Positions 16,623 through 25,056 of a stretch of 64,000 nt of DNA are shown here, piece after piece. Under the pieces are notes generated by a model that was not told the DNA's origin, made no database searches, and worked only from the letters and a program-made list of their open reading frames with translations. The DNA comes from JAJRPT01 sp964465945 (GTDB lineage: Bacteria; Bacteroidota; Ignavibacteria; Kapaibacteriales; UBA2268). The stretch spans positions 248,001 through 312,000 of the forward strand of contig CAYXMM010000003.1 of NCBI GenBank assembly GCA_964465945.1, read 5' to 3'. How positions within the stretch are numbered: the stretch's first letter is position 1; each line of letters begins with the position of its first letter. Both the position numbers and the translations under genes were made by a program.

Positions 16623-18074
16623 TTAATTTCTATAACCTTCCCAACAAATATTTAGATTTCGAGCTGCTTGTGCGTCGTCTAATCTTCTTAATATTGTCGT
16701 ATGAGGAGCATTCTGTACTAATTCCGGATTTGTTTCAGCTTCTTTTGCTATTGCAATCATAGCATCAGAAAAAGCATCTAAATTTTGTTTGTTCTCAGTT
16801 TCAGTCGGCTCAATTAGCATAGATTCAGGAACTGTAAGCGGAAAATAAACCGTTGGTGCATGGAAGCCATAATCTAAAAGTCGCTTTCCAATATCTTTTG
16901 TTAAAACACCTAATTTCTTTTGTCTATTACCACTTAGAATAAACTCGTGCATACAATATTCATCAAAAGGAAAATCATAATAATCTTTGATATTAGCAAA
17001 AATATAATTAGCATTAATAATCGCATTTTCCGAAATTCTGCGTAATCCATTTGCTCCGTGCATTCTAATATAAGTATATGCTCTAACCAAAACACCAAAG
17101 TTTCCAAAGAAACTATGCAACTTGCCAATAGTCTTAGGAACATCAAAATTTAATTTATACTCATCACCATTTTTCTCAATCTGAGGTACAGGTAAATAAG
17201 GAATTAACTTGTCAGAAACACAAACAGGACCAGCACCTGGACCACCACCACCATGAGGAGTAGAAAATGTTTTATGCAAATTAATATGCACACAATCAAA
17301 ATCCATATCGCCTGGTCTTGCTAATGAAAGTAAAGCATTAAAGTTAGCACCATCCATATAAAGCAAGCCACCACACCCACGAATTACTTTTGTAATCTCT
17401 TCAATTCTACGCTCAAAAATACCTAAAGTCGAAGGATTTGTAATCATAAACCCAGCTACATGAGGACCAACTTTCGACTTCAAATGTTCAATATCCAAGC
17501 CACCATCTTCATTCGTTTTAATAGTATCTACTTTATAGCCAGCTATAGCAGCGGAAGCAGGGTTTGTCCCGTGAGAAGAGTCAGGTACTAAGATTGTATC
17601 TCTTGCAGTATCATTTCTATCTTCATGATATGCTTTTATCATATAAATACCAGTAAGTTCACCTTGTGAGCCAGCCGCAGGCTGCAACGAAACACCAGGT
17701 AAGCCAGTAATTTCTTTTAATTGTTCGCCCAATTCAAACATAACTTGCAAAGCACCTTGAGCATATCGCCCATCAAGCATAGGGTGCATACCCGCATACC
17801 CAGCCATACCAGCAACTTTTTCATTAATTTTAGGATTGTATTTCATCGTGCAAGAGCCCAATGGATACATTCCTTTTTCAATATTAAAGTTTTTTTGCGA
17901 TAAATTTAAAAAATGGCGAGCAACTTCAATTTCGCTCACTTCTGGCAATCGAGCATCATCTTTTCTTAAAAATTTAGACGGGATTGAGCCATCTTTTGCT
18001 GTTGGAACATCTAATTTTGGAAGAGTATAACCTTTTCTTCCTACAACAGATTTCTCAAAAATTAACTTAGACAT
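16623..18074 (-). CDS. gcvPB: Glycine dehydrogenase (decarboxylating) subunit 2
   Basis: The PLP-binding subunit of the split P-protein of the glycine cleavage system; decarboxylates glycine and passes aminomethyl to lipoyl-H protein. 483 residues, normal for the two-subunit form. The PLP lysine is Lys268 in NLHKTFSTPHGGGGPG; other family blocks are YPLGSCTMKYNPK, SLQPAAGSQGE, DSSHGTNPASA and ITNPSTLGIFE. The partner gcvPA, GcvH and GcvT are not in the window. It is the last gene of the long yceD-to-gcvPB operon, 8 bases after rnc; linkage to fatty-acid genes is positional and may not be functional. Confidence 0.96.
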   Translation of the reverse strand: MSKLIFEKSVVGRKGYTLPKLDVPTAKDGSIPSKFLRKDDARLPEVSEIEVARHFLNLSQKNFNIEKGMYPLGSCTMKYNPKINEKVAGMAGYAGMHPMLDGRYAQGALQVMFELGEQLKEITGLPGVSLQPAAGSQGELTGIYMIKAYHEDRNDTARDTILVPDSSHGTNPASAAIAGYKVDTIKTNEDGGLDIEHLKSKVGPHVAGFMITNPSTLGIFERRIEEITKVIRGCGGLLYMDGANFNALLSLARPGDMDFDCVHINLHKTFSTPHGGGGPGAGPVCVSDKLIPYLPVPQIEKNGDEYKLNFDVPKTIGKLHSFFGNFGVLVRAYTYIRMHGANGLRRISENAIINANYIFANIKDYYDFPFDEYCMHEFILSGNRQKKLGVLTKDIGKRLLDYGFHAPTVYFPLTVPESMLIEPTETENKQNLDAFSDAMIAIAKEAETNPELVQNAPHTTILRRLDDAQAARNLNICWEGYRN

Positions 18075-18082
18075 AAACTTCC

Positions 18083-18853
18083 TTAAATAAAATTCAAATC
18101 TTTTTCTAAAGCACTTTTAGCTGCTTCTTGTTCAGCGGCTTTCTTTGTTTTACCTTTTCCACTGGCTAAAACACTATTATTGACGATTACAGAGACTAAA
18201 AACTCTTTATTATGGTCGGGACCACTTTCAGAAATAACCTCATATTTTGGTTGATATTGTGTAGATTCCTGACATTTTTCAAGCAATAAACTCTTATAAT
18301 TAGTGCTGATTTTATTATCAAAATTAGACATTATAGGCAATAACTTACTTCTTACAAACTCCCTTGCCTTATCGAATCCTTTATCTAAATAAATTGCAGC
18401 AATCAATGCTTCAACTAAATCAGACACAATAGATTCATATCCAATATGAAGGTTTTTTTCAGCATGGCTACCATAAATTAAAAACTCATTTATCTTTAAA
18501 ATAGTACCACACTCAGCCAAAGTAGAGTTCTTCACATACACACTTCGCAATTTTGTCAAATCACCTTCTCGCATATCAAGATAATTATGAAAAAGATATT
18601 CAGCAATAATTGACCCAAGCAAAGCATCACCTAAAAACTCTAAACGCTGATTATCCTTGCTTGTCGAGATAGTTTCATCTGCTATCACAGACCTATGCGA
18701 AAACGCCTGCTCAAAAAAGCCCCAATTTTCAACCTTGTAATCTACAATTTCTTCAATATTTTTCTTCTGCTCTTCTGTAAAAAATCCAATTTCAGGAGTT
18801 AATTCCTTGAGATTGGATTTCTTTAAGAAAATATTTTTAATTGCAGAAATGAT
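18083..18853 (-). CDS. rnc: Ribonuclease III, with a non-AUG start (AUC or AUU)
   Basis: Cleaves double-stranded RNA in rRNA and mRNA processing. The catalytic domain has the signature NQRLEFLGDALLG and the second acidic cluster DLVEALIAAIYLD; the C-terminal dsRNA-binding domain starts near KSLLLEKCQ and ends in KGKTKKAAEQEAA. The coding frame is open back to a stop at 18857-18859, and the upstream residues (IKNIFLKKSN ... VENWGFFEQAFSHRS) are clearly RNase III. Yet there is no ATG, GTG or TTG in frame before the GTG at 18688, which would delete the conserved AFSHRS helix. The likely starts are ATC at 18856 or 18853 or ATT at 18850, with AAGG (overlapping the fabF stop) 5-11 bases upstream. 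I chose 18853. An assembly error is the alternative. Confidence 0.88.
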   Translation of the reverse strand: MISAIKNIFLKKSNLKELTPEIGFFTEEQKKNIEEIVDYKVENWGFFEQAFSHRSVIADETISTSKDNQRLEFLGDALLGSIIAEYLFHNYLDMREGDLTKLRSVYVKNSTLAECGTILKINEFLIYGSHAEKNLHIGYESIVSDLVEALIAAIYLDKGFDKAREFVRSKLLPIMSNFDNKISTNYKSLLLEKCQESTQYQPKYEVISESGPDHNKEFLVSVIVNNSVLASGKGKTKKAAEQEAAKSALEKDLNFI

Positions 18854-18863
18854 GATTTAAACC

Positions 18864-20120
18864 TTAATAAGATTTAAAACAAATTGTCGCATTATGCCCA
18901 CCAAAACCAAATGTGTTACTTAATGCAACATTAATTTTTTGTTCAATAGACTTATTTGGAATATAATTCAAATCACATTCTGGGTCAGGGGTGTTGTAAT
19001 TAATAGTTGGAGGTAAAAATCCTTCTTTAATTGCAAGAGCCGTAGCAACTGCTTCCACAGCACCAGCAGCACCTAACAAATGCCCTGTCATAGACTTTGT
19101 AGAACTTACAAACATATTGTATGCGTGTTTTCCAAATAAAGTTTTTATTGCTGCACTTTCTGACTTATCATTGAATGGGGTGGAAGTACCATGTGCATTA
19201 ATATAGCCAACATCTTCTAATGAAACACCCGCATCTTTCATCGCAAGTTTCATAGAACGAACAGCACCTTCACCACCTTCCGCAGGAGCAGTAATATGAT
19301 AAGCGTCGTCAGTTAAGCCAAAACCAGCAACTTCAGCATAAATTTTAGCACCACGAGCTTTTGCGTGTTCTTCAGTTTCTAATATCAATATCCCAGAACC
19401 CTCTCCAATAACGAAGCCATCTCTTGTTTTATCAAATGGTCTTGAAGCAGTCATATACTCTTCATTGTTTTGAGAAAGCGCTTTCATTGCATTGAAGCCA
19501 CCAACCCCCATCGGACAAACTACTGCCTCAGAACCACCAACAACCATTAAATCTGCATCACCTCTTTGTAATAACATTAAAGCATCGGCGATTGAATGTG
19601 ATGATGTAGCACAAGCTGATACAGTTGCATAATTTGGTCCTTTTAAACCATACTTAATTGCAACGTGACCAGCAGCAATATCAGAAATTAACATAGGAAC
19701 AAAGAAAGGAGATATTCTATCGGGCTTTCCACCTCTTGAATAGAGGTTTTCTTGTTGTTGATGATAGGTCCACATACCACCAATACCAGAACCTATGATG
19801 ACACCTGCTCTTTCTTTATCTATATTATCTAAATCAAGACCAGCATCAGTAATTGCCTGATTAGCTGCTTCAATTGCATATTGAGTAAATAAGTCCATCC
19901 TTTGAATTTCTTTTTTATTCAGAACTTCTTCAGATGGATTAAAATCTTTAACTTCACAAGCAAATCTTGTTTTATATTCAGTAGAATCAAATTTCTGGAT
20001 AAGACCAGCACCACTCTTACCACTTTTTAAACCTTGTCTAAATTCAGCAAGATTATTACCAATGGGAGTTACTGCACCTAACCCAGTAATCACTACTTTT
20101 GGAAAATTATATTTAGGCAT
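18864..20120 (-). CDS. fabF: 3-oxoacyl-ACP synthase II
   Basis: The elongating condensing enzyme of type II fatty acid synthesis. 418 residues, normal length. The Cys-His-His triad is visible: Cys170 in SACATSSH, then His in NAHGTSTPFND and in KSMTGHLLGAAG. A glycine-rich end NTFGFGGHNAT is typical. It follows acpP by 24 bases and is followed by rnc, whose open frame begins 4 bases past the fabF stop. Order acpP-fabF-rnc is conserved across many bacteria, and the close spacing suggests one transcript. Confidence 0.98.
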   Translation of the reverse strand: MPKYNFPKVVITGLGAVTPIGNNLAEFRQGLKSGKSGAGLIQKFDSTEYKTRFACEVKDFNPSEEVLNKKEIQRMDLFTQYAIEAANQAITDAGLDLDNIDKERAGVIIGSGIGGMWTYHQQQENLYSRGGKPDRISPFFVPMLISDIAAGHVAIKYGLKGPNYATVSACATSSHSIADALMLLQRGDADLMVVGGSEAVVCPMGVGGFNAMKALSQNNEEYMTASRPFDKTRDGFVIGEGSGILILETEEHAKARGAKIYAEVAGFGLTDDAYHITAPAEGGEGAVRSMKLAMKDAGVSLEDVGYINAHGTSTPFNDKSESAAIKTLFGKHAYNMFVSSTKSMTGHLLGAAGAVEAVATALAIKEGFLPPTINYNTPDPECDLNYIPNKSIEQKINVALSNTFGFGGHNATICFKSY

Positions 20121-20144
20121 AATACCTTTAAATGGTTATTACTA

Positions 20145-20381
20145 TTAGCTTAATTTTTCATTTAAGTAACTTAACACTGCACCAACTGTTTGGATTTTCT
20201 CAGCGTCGTCGTCTTCAATTGATAAGTTAAATTCTTTTTCAAATTCCATGATTAATTCAACTGTATCTAATGAATCCGCTCCTAAATCTTTAGTAAAAGA
20301 TGCTTCTTCAGTGATTTGAGACTCTTCTACACCTAATTTGTTTGCGATTATCTCTGTTACTCTTGTTTTGATATCAGACAT
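20145..20381 (-). CDS. acpP: Acyl carrier protein
   Basis: A 78-residue acidic four-helix carrier. Ser37 in GADSLDTVEL is the 4'-phosphopantetheine site; the acidic helix II (DTVELIMEFEKEF) is the recognition surface for the Fab enzymes. It lies between fabG and fabF, as in most bacteria. Confidence 0.98.
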   Translation of the reverse strand: MSDIKTRVTEIIANKLGVEESQITEEASFTKDLGADSLDTVELIMEFEKEFNLSIEDDDAEKIQTVGAVLSYLNEKLS

Positions 20382-20415
20382 ACTATCCTCAAAAAATAAT
20401 AATTAAAAAAAATAT

Positions 20416-21129
20416 TTACATTGCCAAGCCACCGTCAACATGCAATACTTGACCGGTAACATAATTTGAATCATCTGAAGCGAAAAATGCAACTACTTTT
20501 GCTATCTCTTCACCCTTTGCTCCTCTTTTTAGAGGAATATTATCTAAAAATGCTTTTAATTGCTCTTCATTCAACTTCTCTGTCATATCAGTTATCACAT
20601 AACCTGGTGCAATAAGATTTACTAAAATATTTCGACTTGCTAATTCCTTTGCAAGTGATTTAGTAAAACCAACTAACCCGGCCTTTGATGCCGAATAATT
20701 TGACTGACCTGCGTTTCCTGTTGTTCCAACGATAGAACCTATGTTAATTATTTTTCCATATCGTTGGCTCATCATAATTCTTGAACATGCTTTCGCAGTA
20801 TTAAATGCACTTTTTAAATTTATATCTAATACAGAATCCCAATCACTTTCGCTCATTCGCATTAGTAAATTATCCTTAGTTACACCGGCATTATTTACTA
20901 ATACATCAACTCGACCTGCTAACTTGTGGATTTCTGTAATGACGTTTTGTACATCATCATAATTTGAAACATCACATTGAAAATAATTAACATTTGCTAA
21001 TTTCTCAGTTGGAATCGAACGGCTTAATGAATAAACTTTCGCTCCATTAATTGCAAAATGCTCACAGATAGAAGAGCCAATGCCCTTACTTCCACCTGTT
21101 ACAACCACTACTTTATTTTCAAAACTCAA
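20416..21129 (-). CDS. fabG: 3-oxoacyl-ACP reductase
   Basis: An NADPH-dependent short-chain dehydrogenase that reduces 3-oxoacyl-ACP. 237 residues. The cofactor loop is TGGSKGIG (about 12-19), followed by NNAG near 89-92; the catalytic Ser-Tyr-Lys is in IGSIVG and NYSASKAG (Tyr145, Lys149). A final GQVLHVDGGLAM is typical. It lies in the fab operon, 34 bases before acpP. Confidence 0.96.
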   Translation of the reverse strand: MSFENKVVVVTGGSKGIGSSICEHFAINGAKVYSLSRSIPTEKLANVNYFQCDVSNYDDVQNVITEIHKLAGRVDVLVNNAGVTKDNLLMRMSESDWDSVLDINLKSAFNTAKACSRIMMSQRYGKIINIGSIVGTTGNAGQSNYSASKAGLVGFTKSLAKELASRNILVNLIAPGYVITDMTEKLNEEQLKAFLDNIPLKRGAKGEEIAKVVAFFASDDSNYVTGQVLHVDGGLAM

Positions 21130-21166
21130 TGACTTATTCCAAATTAAAAATTTAATAAATGTAAAA

Positions 21167-22090
21167 TTAAGAAAAATTTTGAAAATCTACATATTTATCA
21201 ATTCCAAAGATTTCCACATCGTTCAGAGTTCTTTTTACCAAACCTTGTAAAACATTTCCTGCTCCAATTTCAATATACGTATCAACCCCATCTTGTTTCA
21301 AATTATTTAATATTTGAGTCCATTTTACTGGGGATATAATTTGCTCAATAAGCAGACTTTGTATCCTTTTACCATCGTTTTCAGCAACAGCTGATACGTT
21401 TGAATAAATTGGAACAATAGCATCACTAAATTGCATATTCTTAATTTTCTCTTCTAACTCAACTTTTGCTTCATTTAATAGGGGAGAGTGGAAAGCGCCA
21501 GAAACTTGAAGTTCTTTAACTAACTTTGCCCCTCTTGTTTTAAATTCACCAGAAATTGAACGTAAATAATCTTGAGAGCCAGAAATCACTACTTGTCCTG
21601 TTGAATTAAAATTAGCAGGAACAACAACATTTCCAACTTCAGGTCTATTAAATTCTTCGCAAGTTTTAATCACATCTTCATCACTCATACCAACAACTGC
21701 AAACATTGTCCCAGGTATTTTATTACCTACTTCAAACATTAATTTCCCGCGTAATGCAACGAGTTCTAAAGCATCTTTAAAATTCAACACTCCAGAAGCA
21801 TAAAGCCCAGCAAATTCACCAACAGAATGACCAGCAGTTGCTGAAAATTCTTTTTTACTTTTAATTAAATCAAATATTATAGAAGAATGCAAAAACAAAG
21901 CAATCTGAGTATATCGAGTTTCTTTTAAAGTATCAACAGGACCTTCAAACATAATATTAGAAATATTGAACCCAAGAATATCATTTGCTAAACTCAATTG
22001 ACTTTTAGCAAACCCATTATTCTCATAGAAATCGTTCATCATCCCAACATATTGAGAACCCTGCCCTGAAAATAAAAATACATTTTTCAT
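21167..22090 (-). CDS. fabD: Malonyl-CoA:ACP transacylase
   Basis: Loads malonyl groups onto ACP. 307 residues. GQGSQYVGM at the N-terminus, nucleophile Ser89 in AGHSVGEFAG, the partner Arg in VALRGKLM, and the active-site His in SGAFHSPLL. The C-terminal EIGAGNVLQGLVKR is a family mark. It lies between fabH and fabG. Confidence 0.96.
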   Translation of the reverse strand: MKNVFLFSGQGSQYVGMMNDFYENNGFAKSQLSLANDILGFNISNIMFEGPVDTLKETRYTQIALFLHSSIIFDLIKSKKEFSATAGHSVGEFAGLYASGVLNFKDALELVALRGKLMFEVGNKIPGTMFAVVGMSDEDVIKTCEEFNRPEVGNVVVPANFNSTGQVVISGSQDYLRSISGEFKTRGAKLVKELQVSGAFHSPLLNEAKVELEEKIKNMQFSDAIVPIYSNVSAVAENDGKRIQSLLIEQIISPVKWTQILNNLKQDGVDTYIEIGAGNVLQGLVKRTLNDVEIFGIDKYVDFQNFS

Positions 22091-22108
22091 AATCTAAATA
22101 AAATTAAT

Positions 22109-23092
22109 TTATAAACTCCACTTCAACCAAATAGCACCCCAAGTAAACCCAGCCCCAAAAGATGAAAGAATCAAATTATCACCTTTATGCAATTTTCCTG
22201 CTTGATACCATTCAGAAAGACAAATAGGAATAGTCCCCGCAGTAGTATTACCATATTTATGAATATTAACCATTACCTTATCCATCGAAACGCCCATTCT
22301 TTCAGCAGTTGCAGAAATAATTCTCAAATTTGCTTGATGAGGCACAAGCCAAGCAATATCTTCCGATTTCAAATTATTCTTATCCATAATTTCTCTGGAA
22401 ACATCAGCCATACCAATTACTGCCGATTTGAATACAGGCTGCCCTTCTTGGTGAATATAGTGCCATTTATTTTTCACAGTTTCTTCAGTAGCAGGTTGAT
22501 AACTTCCACCTGCCTTCTGGATTAAATGCTTCCCGCCAACTCCATCAATTCTTAAAATTTGGTCTTTATAACCCAAATCTTCATCTTCAATTTCTTCAAT
22601 TAATGTAACCCCAGCACCGTCACCAAACAAAATACAATGACTTCTGTCATTCATATCCATAATTGAAGTCATTTTATCAGCACCGCAAAGTAGCAATTTT
22701 TTTGAAATACCAGATTTTACTAAATTCACAGCCGTAGCAAGAGCAAAAATGTAACCACTACAAGCCGCAGAAATATCATATCCCCAAGCATTAGTCAAAC
22801 CCAATTTATGTTGAACAACTGCCGCAGTAGAAGGGAACATGTGGTCTGGAGTAACAGTTGCTACAATCACACAATCAATCTCATTTTTATCAATACCTCT
22901 TTTCTCAATACACTCTAATGCAGCTTTAACAATCATATCAGATGTAGCACCATCTTTCTCAAATCTTCTTTCCGAAATCCCAGTCCTTGATTTTATCCAT
23001 TCATCATTTGTATCTAAATATTGACTAAAATACGAGTTAGGAATAATATTATCAGGTAAATAATGCGCAATAGAAGTAATAGAAACAGCCAT
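22109..23092 (-). CDS. fabH: 3-oxoacyl-ACP synthase III
   Basis: The initiating condensing enzyme that joins acetyl-CoA (or branched acyl-CoA) to malonyl-ACP. 327 residues. The Cys-His-Asn triad is in SAACSGYIFAL (Cys111), VPHQANLRI and YGNTTAGTIP. It ends in the usual FGAGFTWGAIWLKW. Only 2 bases separate it from plsX, so the two are tightly coupled, as in many bacteria. Confidence 0.97.
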   Translation of the reverse strand: MAVSITSIAHYLPDNIIPNSYFSQYLDTNDEWIKSRTGISERRFEKDGATSDMIVKAALECIEKRGIDKNEIDCVIVATVTPDHMFPSTAAVVQHKLGLTNAWGYDISAACSGYIFALATAVNLVKSGISKKLLLCGADKMTSIMDMNDRSHCILFGDGAGVTLIEEIEDEDLGYKDQILRIDGVGGKHLIQKAGGSYQPATEETVKNKWHYIHQEGQPVFKSAVIGMADVSREIMDKNNLKSEDIAWLVPHQANLRIISATAERMGVSMDKVMVNIHKYGNTTAGTIPICLSEWYQAGKLHKGDNLILSSFGAGFTWGAIWLKWSL

Positions 23093-23094
23093 AA

Positions 23095-24114
23095 TTAATC
23101 TTTTAATTCGTTTTCAATTTTTTTATTTAAGTCTTTTGATATTATTTCAATTGACCTTGTTATCATACTTTTTACGGCCTTTCCAGTTGAAGAGCCGTGA
23201 CCAATTATGATAACACCATTAACACCAAGAAGTGGAACTCCACCATACTCTTGGTAATCCAAACTTTTAAAAATATCCTTGATTGTTGGAACTAACAAAC
23301 CAACCTTAACCTTATTCATCAAAGACTTATCAGCATATTTTTTAAAAGTCTGTTTAAAAAATCCTAAGATACTTTCTGCAAATTTTAAAACAACATTTCC
23401 AGTGAAACCATCACAGACAATAACATCTGCCTTGCCCATAAAAATATCTCTACCTTCAATATTCCCGACAAAGTTCATTTTACTTCCTTTAAGTAACTTA
23501 TACGCTTCAACTGCTTGTTCATTACCTTTAGACTCTTCTTCACCAATATTTAAAAGCCCAACTTTTGGAGAGTTTACCCCAAACATTTCTTTAAAATATA
23601 AATTCCCCATTATGCCAAATTCAAATAAAAACTTTGCTTTTGCATCTACATTTGCCCCTGCATCTAAAACTAAAACAGGTGTATCATTTAAAGAAGGGAA
23701 AAAAGTTCCAATAGTTGGTCTTGAAACGCCTTTTATTCGCCCAAGAATTAGAGTTGAAGCAGAAAGCATAGCGCCAGTGTTACCCGCTGAAAGAAAAGCA
23801 TCAATTTCATTTTGCTTTTGCATATTTATACCCACAATAATTGAAGAATTTTTCTTGCCTTTAACACAAGTTGTAGGGTCATCATTCATTGTAATCACTT
23901 CATCAGCATTTACAATCTTATAATTAACCCCACTAAAATTAAAAGAAGGAAGATGCTTATTAATAACATCTTCCTTACCTATTAAATAAAATTCTACGTT
24001 AGAAATATCAGAGGAGACTTTTGCGTAGTCTTCTATGCCTTGCAATTCACTGATTGGAGCATTATCTGACCCCATCATATCAATAGCAATCCTGAATTTC
24101 CTATTTGTGTTCAA
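23095..24114 (-). CDS. plsX: Phosphate acyltransferase PlsX
   Basis: Makes acyl-phosphate from acyl-ACP for phosphatidic acid synthesis; a peripheral membrane enzyme. 339 residues. Family blocks: IDMMGSDNAP at the N-terminus, SAGNTGAMLS, GANVDAKA, GNIEGRDIF, CDGFTGNVVLK, and near the end YGGVPLLGVNG followed by GHGSS. The rpmF-plsX-fabH order links ribosome, phospholipid and fatty acid synthesis and is widely conserved. Twenty-five bases separate it from rpmF. Confidence 0.97.
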   Translation of the reverse strand: MNTNRKFRIAIDMMGSDNAPISELQGIEDYAKVSSDISNVEFYLIGKEDVINKHLPSFNFSGVNYKIVNADEVITMNDDPTTCVKGKKNSSIIVGINMQKQNEIDAFLSAGNTGAMLSASTLILGRIKGVSRPTIGTFFPSLNDTPVLVLDAGANVDAKAKFLFEFGIMGNLYFKEMFGVNSPKVGLLNIGEEESKGNEQAVEAYKLLKGSKMNFVGNIEGRDIFMGKADVIVCDGFTGNVVLKFAESILGFFKQTFKKYADKSLMNKVKVGLLVPTIKDIFKSLDYQEYGGVPLLGVNGVIIIGHGSSTGKAVKSMITRSIEIISKDLNKKIENELKD

Positions 24115-24139
24115 TTATCACCTTAGATTGACTAAAAAA

Positions 24140-24325
24140 TTAATCGAATCTTCTACCATTATAGAAGAAAACTTTTTTATTCCCTTCTTTAACCATTGAT
24201 GCAGTGTGAGGTAATTTTACTTCGCCTGTTTCAGGGCAATCATTCATCGCAGGAACTTCTGCTTTGTAATGTGTTCTTCTTTTATCTCTTCTTGTCTTAG
24301 ATATTTTTCGCTTTGGATGCGCCAT
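24140..24325 (-). CDS. rpmF: Ribosomal protein bL32
   Basis: A 61-residue basic protein that starts AHPKRKISKTRRDKRRTHYK, the standard bL32 N-terminus. A single Cys (NDCPETGE) remains, so the zinc-binding four-Cys set is absent (Cys-minus form). It ends with YNGRRFD. Position between yceD and plsX is the classic one. Confidence 0.98.
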   Translation of the reverse strand: MAHPKRKISKTRRDKRRTHYKAEVPAMNDCPETGEVKLPHTASMVKEGNKKVFFYNGRRFD

Positions 24326-24336
24326 TTTAAAAATCC

Positions 24337-24831
24337 TTAATTAAAATTTAATTTTTTTAATTCATTCCAAGGTGATTCTTTAGAATCAACATTCTTCTCT
24401 TCTGTGTATTTCGGATATAAATTTTCAAACTCTATACCTTGATACTCAGGTGAAATCTTCTTTAAAGGTATTTCCAAAATTAACTCTTCAATAATTAACT
24501 TTGTTAAATCCACTTTATTTCCTACAAGTTTATATAGATCTTTATCAATATCATCATCTAATAACTCAATTTCTTTTAAAGAAAACTTAAACACCAAGTC
24601 TAAATTTTTACTTAACTCTTGAGTAAATTCTTTCCCTGACCTATCGCATATCAAATCTATACTTGCAGAAACCTTTGCCTTTATCTCAAATTTATGAGAG
24701 AAAATAACAACTTCACCACTTAAAACTATATTCTTAAACTTAAATTCATTTCCGGTTGTATATTCTTCTTCTGATACTATTTCAAACGGATGTTTACCCT
24801 CTTCGAGACCTATTATCCTTAAATCAAACAT
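24337..24831 (-). CDS. DUF177/YceD family protein (large-ribosomal-RNA accumulation protein)
   Basis: A 164-residue cytoplasmic protein of the YceD family, which supports 23S rRNA accumulation in studied bacteria and usually precedes rpmF. Blocks are FDLRIIGLEEGKHPFEIV, GEVVIFSHKFEIKAKVSASIDLICDRSGKEF, and an acidic stretch EIELLDDDIDKDLYK before VDLTKLIIEELILEIP. Only one Cys of the usual CxxC is left (CDRSGK). I chose the ATG at 24831 rather than the in-frame ATG at 24891. The earlier one coincides with the -33 element of the promoter (TTG 18 bases before TATATTTG), so it cannot be in the mRNA. First gene of the ten-gene operon ending in gcvPB. Confidence 0.88.
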   Translation of the reverse strand: MFDLRIIGLEEGKHPFEIVSEEEYTTGNEFKFKNIVLSGEVVIFSHKFEIKAKVSASIDLICDRSGKEFTQELSKNLDLVFKFSLKEIELLDDDIDKDLYKLVGNKVDLTKLIIEELILEIPLKKISPEYQGIEFENLYPKYTEEKNVDSKESPWNELKKLNFN

Positions 24832-24862
24832 AGTTTTTTTCAATTTGTCAAATAACAAACTA

Positions 24863-24891
24863 CAAATATAAGGAATAAATATTATATCCAA
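24863..24891 (-). promoter_or_regulatory. Promoter of the yceD-rpmF-plsX-fab-rnc-gcvPB operon
   Basis: On the minus strand, TTG (24889-24891), 18 bases, then TATATTTG (24863-24870), matching the Bacteroidetes promoter pattern. The start codon at 24831 follows 31 bases on. Confidence 0.7.
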
Positions 24892-25056
24892 TATATGTTT
24901 ATAATTTTTTATAAATTTTAAGTAGATTAGTCTTACCTTTTTAAAATAATTAAATCTTTAAAATCACAATTAATTTAAAATAATTTGTAACTTTTATTGT
25001 TTTTAATGTGTCTTTTTGTAAATTTAAATTTCTATAAAAGTAAAAAGGTATTTTTA

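Noticed and set aside
18083..18688. rnc beginning at GTG 18688
   Set aside because: That start removes the conserved AFSHRS helix; the coding sequence clearly continues upstream.
23279..23923. A 214-codon open frame on the plus strand inside plsX
   Set aside because: It is antisense to plsX, whose motifs and place in the fab operon are unambiguous. The antisense peptide has no domain and no upstream signal.
24937..25056. A TAATTTG sequence as promoter of the M6 protease gene
   Set aside because: It lacks one T of the TAnnTTTG box and has no -33 element at the right distance; no promoter called.
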